Below, one piece after another: positions 6,495 to 9,573 of a stretch of 9,573 nucleotides of DNA. The stretch is from CAZJWR01 sp964549765 (GTDB lineage: Bacteria > Zixibacteria > MSB-5A5 > GN15 > JAAZOE01). Position 1 is the stretch's first letter. Every line of letters begins with the position of its first letter. The stretch is taken from assembly GCA_964549765.1 (NCBI GenBank), contig CAZJWR010000102.1, positions 1-9,573 on the forward strand. The letters run 5' to 3'. The notes beneath the pieces are model-generated. The model worked only from the letters and a program-made list of their open reading frames with translations. It was not told the origin of the DNA and did not search any database. The position numbers were made by a program, and so were the translations under genes.

Positions 6495-7903
6495 TCGCCG
6501 CCTCCGTTGTATGCGTCGCCGGTGCCGCCGACGGTGAGAGATTTGACCCGCACGGTCGGCATGCCGACCCCGACGGGAACCTGCTGGCCTTTGCCGCAGC
6601 GGCCGGAGAGTTTGGCAACCTTCATATCGCTGCCGACCATATCGATATTTTGCAGGGCGTCGATACCGCGCCCCACGATCGATGCGCCGCGCACGGGATA
6701 GGTGATTTTACCATCCTCGATCATATACCCGAGTTTGACCGACGTGATAAACTCACCGGTAAACACATTCACCTGGCCGCCGCCACCCGGCTCAACCGCG
6801 TACAAGCCGCGCTTGGTGGACTTGATAATATCATCGGGATTGTCTTTGCCCGCCAGAATGTAAGTGTTGCGCATGCGGGGAATGGGGAGATATTCATACG
6901 ACTCCCGGCGAGCCGACCCGGTGGGGGAGACGTTGAATTTCTTTGCCGTCACGGACGAATGCATGTAATTGCGAAGGACGCCGCTTTCGATAAGAACGGT
7001 CTTTTCCGACGGTGTTCCTTCATCGTCGAATTCAAACGATCCCGGATAACCCTGCAGCGTGCCGTCATCGACCAGCGTCACCAATGGCGATGCCACAGGT
7101 TTGTCCATCAGGCCGGTGAAACTCGATCCCCGCTCGACCAGATCGGCTTCCATACCGTGGCCGCATGATTCATGAAAGAGGATGCCGTTTTCACCAGGGG
7201 CGAATACTACCGGCATTTCGCCCCGGGGACAATCCTTCGCAGTCATCGACGCCGTCGCGATATTGGCCGCCCGTTCGGCGATCTTTGCCGGAGAGAAATC
7301 ACCGGTGAGCGCCTCTATCCCGGAATAAAAAGTGTATCCCTTGTCGCCGGACTCGCGCTTGCCGTTTTGTTCGATGATGACCGAAGCGTGAAATTCAGTC
7401 AGGCCCAACGTATGGCTCAGTATGCGGTCGTGCAGGGTTGTCGCCAGCAGGATATCTCTCTGGCTATCGCGGTACGAAACGGTGACCTGAACCGCGTCAG
7501 GCGTAGCCCATCCGCGTTCTTCGGCTGTTTTCACCAAATCCGTCTTTTTCTCTATATCCGCTTGGGCGGGCTGAATTTTGAACGGATACGGCCAGGCGCG
7601 TTCGGTCTGGCGCAAATCGATGACGCCGACCTCGTGGAGCGATCCGCCGGCGGCGTCGCGGACGTACGCGGCCACCCGGAGGATTTCCTTTTCGTCGAAG
7701 GAATCGGTGATGGCGTAGTATGAATGTCCATCGATGACCACCCGAATGCCGACTCCCTGTTCGACCGCCAGCGAGGTCTTTATTTTCCGGTCGTCGGCTG
7801 CGACGCGGTTGAACGCTGAGCGTTCCACGAAGACGTCGGCGTAGTCGGCGCCTTTGCCCATCGCCGTCGCCAGGGCCTTTCTTAATATTTCATGATCGAG
7901 CAA
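6491..7903 (-). CDS. tldD: TldD family zinc metalloprotease
   Basis: This 470-residue protein is the catalytic TldD subunit. The metal site HESCGH (residues 244-249) is an intact HExxxH, followed by GMEADLVERGSSF as in the family. The third ligand is expected at Cys436 in SGRCGKGQQVPVGVG, the conserved C-terminal block. The enzyme is cytoplasmic, works as a heterodimer with PmbA and pulls an extended peptide into its cavity as an added beta strand. Translation appears to begin at TTG (7901-7903): AAGGAGA at 7909-7915 sits five bases before it, and the nearby ATG (7891-7893) is out of frame. The S46 peptidase gene ends 131 bp upstream on the same strand. No RiPP precursor or toxin-antitoxin gene is visible nearby, which suggests a general peptide-clearing role rather than leader-peptide processing. 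Confidence 0.96.
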   Translation of the reverse strand: MLDHEILRKALATAMGKGADYADVFVERSAFNRVAADDRKIKTSLAVEQGVGIRVVIDGHSYYAITDSFDEKEILRVAAYVRDAAGGSLHEVGVIDLRQTERAWPYPFKIQPAQADIEKKTDLVKTAEERGWATPDAVQVTVSYRDSQRDILLATTLHDRILSHTLGLTEFHASVIIEQNGKRESGDKGYTFYSGIEALTGDFSPAKIAERAANIATASMTAKDCPRGEMPVVFAPGENGILFHESCGHGMEADLVERGSSFTGLMDKPVASPLVTLVDDGTLQGYPGSFEFDDEGTPSEKTVLIESGVLRNYMHSSVTAKKFNVSPTGSARRESYEYLPIPRMRNTYILAGKDNPDDIIKSTKRGLYAVEPGGGGQVNVFTGEFITSVKLGYMIEDGKITYPVRGASIVGRGIDALQNIDMVGSDMKVAKLSGRCGKGQQVPVGVGMPTVRVKSLTVGGTGDAYNGGGE

Positions 7904-7908
7904 TCTAT

Positions 7909-7915
7909 TCTCCTT
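7909..7915 (-). promoter_or_regulatory. Ribosome-binding site supporting a TTG start for tldD
   Basis: AAGGAGA on the minus strand lies five bases before TTG 7901-7903. No in-frame ATG lies near it, and the family's N-terminal helix begins directly at this codon. Confidence 0.75.
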
Positions 7916-7950
7916 AACTATATCCGGTTTTCAGCGGCACGGTGGCCGAT

Positions 7951-7980
7951 AGTTTAGTAGATAAACGTACCGACCGACAA
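7951..7980 (-). promoter_or_regulatory. Tentative promoter for tldD-pmbA
   Basis: On the minus strand TTGTCG (revcomp of 7975-7980) and TAAACT (revcomp of 7951-7956) are 18 bases apart, about 50 bases before the tldD start. Both hexamers are partial matches. A weak hairpin followed by five T lies just upstream (about 8000-8025) and might end the S46 transcript. Co-transcription of all three genes is equally possible. Confidence 0.25.
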
Positions 7981-8034
7981 CATCGTTGCCCGGAATTCTA
8001 CGAAAAATGTGACCGGTCTCCGAACCGCCGGGAA

Positions 8035-9573
8035 TCAATGAATGGTCAACTCGTTCATAAGATTGTCGAGATGATACACCCGGTCGATCAGAAACAGGAC
8101 GTACCGGATATCGACCATGATTGAGCGGCACAGGTCGGGCCTATACATGTAGTCCAGGCCGAGTCCCTCGTAGTCGCCGTCGAAATTGAGGCCGATCAAT
8201 TCGCCTTTACCGTTGATGACGGGGCTGCCCGAATTGCCGTTGGTGCCGTCGTTGTCGGTCAGGAAATTGACCGGAACGTCATTTATCAGGGGATCGATGT
8301 ATGTACCGTAATTCCTCGAGAAATAGGCTTCTTTCAGCGGGCCGGGGACGATAAACGGATCTTTGCCCGTCTCTTTATCCATCAGGCCGGTCAGGCTGGT
8401 CATATAGGTGTACCAAACGGCGTCCTGCGGACTGTATCCCTTCACCGATCCATAACTAAAACGCTTGGTCCCGTTGGCGTCAGGATAGAGATCGTAATTC
8501 TTCCAGATTGCATATGCTTCAACCAGCTTCGGAGTCAGCCGATTCGTTGCGCCGGAAGCCTTCTTGTCGCGTTCGCGCATGGCCTTGTAATCCGGGAAAA
8601 GAGCGATCGCCAGGTCGATGAAGGGATCGTGGAGATTTTCGAGTTCCGTTTTGGACATATGGAACATCTTGACGCGTTCGTCGAGGTTACCGACTTTCGT
8701 TTGGGCGTAGTATTTATCGGCCAGCCGGGCCAGCGCCGAATCTCTCCGGTCGGGCGGAACTCCCGCGAAAAGATTCTCGATAGCCTCGATTTTTTGGCCG
8801 GAGGGGAGATCCGACATGAGGTTGACCAGATAGCGAAATACGGTCTTGTCGACCGACGGTATAAGATTGATCTGAGCCGTTTTCAATCGTTCCAGGGTGC
8901 GCGTTGTATCGCGGTCCTGGTAGCGGGGTTCGCGTTCGGCGTCCGGCTTCTCGCGCTCGACGGCCCATCGATAAATCGTCGACGCCATGCTCAAATAGTC
9001 GGAACCGCGCGTCAGCCAGCCCAGATACATATCTTCGTAAGCTGTTTTCATCCCTTCCTGATTCAAGCTGTCGAACGCCGGAAGTATATATCCGTACTTT
9101 GCCTCGAGCTGCGGATCGGATTTGAGAAAATCGGTCAGGGCCTGTTCCTGTTTACCGCGCGCGTCCAAAATATGTGATCGCTTGAATCCCTCGATCGTCC
9201 CCTGCGATTTCTTCAGCCAGTTGTTCAGTCCGGCGGCCGATGATGCCAGGCGCAGAGCTACCGCCGAATCAAGATCCGAAGCCTCATCGATGATGGCCAA
9301 TTCGCTTTTAAGATGTCTGACTGAATTCGGATAATAGACATTGATCAAATAGTCGAGGCTGTATGAATCCTGGAACCGCATAGTGCGGCCGGGAAAGCCG
9401 ATCAGCATGGCGAAGTCGCCCTCGCGCACGCCGTTGGATGCGATCGGCAAAAATACCGGCGGATGATAGGGCACGTTGTCCCGTGAAAATTCCGCCGAGG
9501 AACCGTCGGGAGCAACATAGGCTCGGAGGAATGAAAAATCCCCGGTATGGCGGGGCCACATCCAGTTGTCGAT
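8035..9573 (-). CDS. S46 family dipeptidyl peptidase (DPP7-type), N-terminus cut by the window edge
   Basis: The visible 512 codons (first visible residues IDNWMWPRHTGDFS) are the central and C-terminal parts of a peptidase S46 protein; members have about 700-720 residues, so roughly 200 N-terminal residues lie beyond the window. S46 enzymes are chymotrypsin-fold serine exopeptidases with a large helical domain, removing dipeptides from peptide N-termini in the periplasm or outside the cell. Counting from the first visible codon, the catalytic Asp is residue 12 (RHTGD) and the catalytic Ser is 448 (GNSGSP). The helical domain spans about 75-370. The N-terminal-amine binding residues of the family are present: Asn3, Trp4 and Asp465. 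Residue 466, which is Arg in Asp/Glu-specific DPP11, is Gly here, pointing to DPP7-type preference for hydrophobic or aliphatic residues. The catalytic His and the signal peptide are outside the window. Confidence 0.95.
   Translation of the reverse strand: MDNWMWPRHTGDFSFLRAYVAPDGSSAEFSRDNVPYHPPVFLPIASNGVREGDFAMLIGFPGRTMRFQDSYSLDYLINVYYPNSVRHLKSELAIIDEASDLDSAVALRLASSAAGLNNWLKKSQGTIEGFKRSHILDARGKQEQALTDFLKSDPQLEAKYGYILPAFDSLNQEGMKTAYEDMYLGWLTRGSDYLSMASTIYRWAVEREKPDAEREPRYQDRDTTRTLERLKTAQINLIPSVDKTVFRYLVNLMSDLPSGQKIEAIENLFAGVPPDRRDSALARLADKYYAQTKVGNLDERVKMFHMSKTELENLHDPFIDLAIALFPDYKAMRERDKKASGATNRLTPKLVEAYAIWKNYDLYPDANGTKRFSYGSVKGYSPQDAVWYTYMTSLTGLMDKETGKDPFIVPGPLKEAYFSRNYGTYIDPLINDVPVNFLTDNDGTNGNSGSPVINGKGELIGLNFDGDYEGLGLDYMYRPDLCRSIMVDIRYVLFLIDRVYHLDNLMNELTIH

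Noticed and set aside
5505..7723. Long plus-strand open frames (211, 238 and 183 codons at 5505-6140, 6452-7168 and 7172-7723) opposite pmbA and tldD
   Set aside because: They lie antisense to two genes with unmistakable family motifs, their translations are rich in His, Gly and Arg without any recognisable domain, and no ribosome-binding sites were seen. They are shadows of GC-rich codon use.
6491..7903. TldD/PmbA as part of a RiPP (microcin-like) maturation cluster
   Set aside because: No precursor peptide, cyclodehydratase, dehydrogenase or exporter gene is present in the window. The neighbours fit general peptide turnover.
8629..9177. 182-codon plus-strand open frame opposite the S46 gene
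   Set aside because: It is fully antisense to the conserved S46 helical domain and shows no recognisable motif or start signal.

Overview
This window reads as chromosomal DNA of a Gram-negative bacterium, most likely in or near the FCB (Bacteroidetes/Chlorobi-type) lineages and perhaps a Zixibacteria-like candidate phylum. The grounds are circumstantial: an S46-family dipeptidyl peptidase, three proteins with lipoprotein-type signal peptides, a lipoprotein with Asp/Asn-rich calcium-loop-like repeats, a lipidated prohibitin-like protein, and moderately high GC. No rRNA, tRNA or CRISPR array was recognised, so the taxonomy is inference.

Layout from left to right. Bases 1-236 hold the decayed 3' end of an IS200/IS605-type insertion sequence: the last ~36 codons of a Y1 transposase followed by small hairpins. 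Next is an aldo/keto reductase on the minus strand (237-1280), whose terminator appears to be the IS right-end hairpin. A ~370-bp divergent intergenic region (1281-1653) carries a GC-rich palindrome and candidate promoters. Two plus-strand lipoprotein genes follow 64 bp apart: an unknown protein with four EF-hand/dockerin-like Asp-Asn loops (1654-2664) and an M19 membrane dipeptidase (2729-3958). After a 238-bp gap with a good sigma70-like promoter comes a prohibitin/SPFH-family lipoprotein (4197-5012). A strong hairpin terminator at 5040-5069 separates it from a convergent minus-strand block. In transcription order that block is an S46 dipeptidyl peptidase (running off the right edge, 9573 to 8035), TldD (7903 to 6491, TTG start) and its inactive-site partner PmbA/TldE (6494 to 5112), with a 4-nt overlap between the last two.

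Functionally, much of the window concerns peptide breakdown. An S46 enzyme takes dipeptides off the N-termini of peptides outside the cytoplasm, an M19 dipeptidase splits dipeptides, and TldD/PmbA forms a cytoplasmic metalloprotease that degrades unfolded peptides. The SPFH protein belongs to a family that often scaffolds membrane proteases. That these genes act together is inference from gene proximity. I see no clear sign of a wholly new system. The points most worth a second look are the lipid-anchored SPFH protein, the calcium-loop lipoprotein paired with the dipeptidase, the S46 specificity residue, and reuse of an IS hairpin as a terminator.
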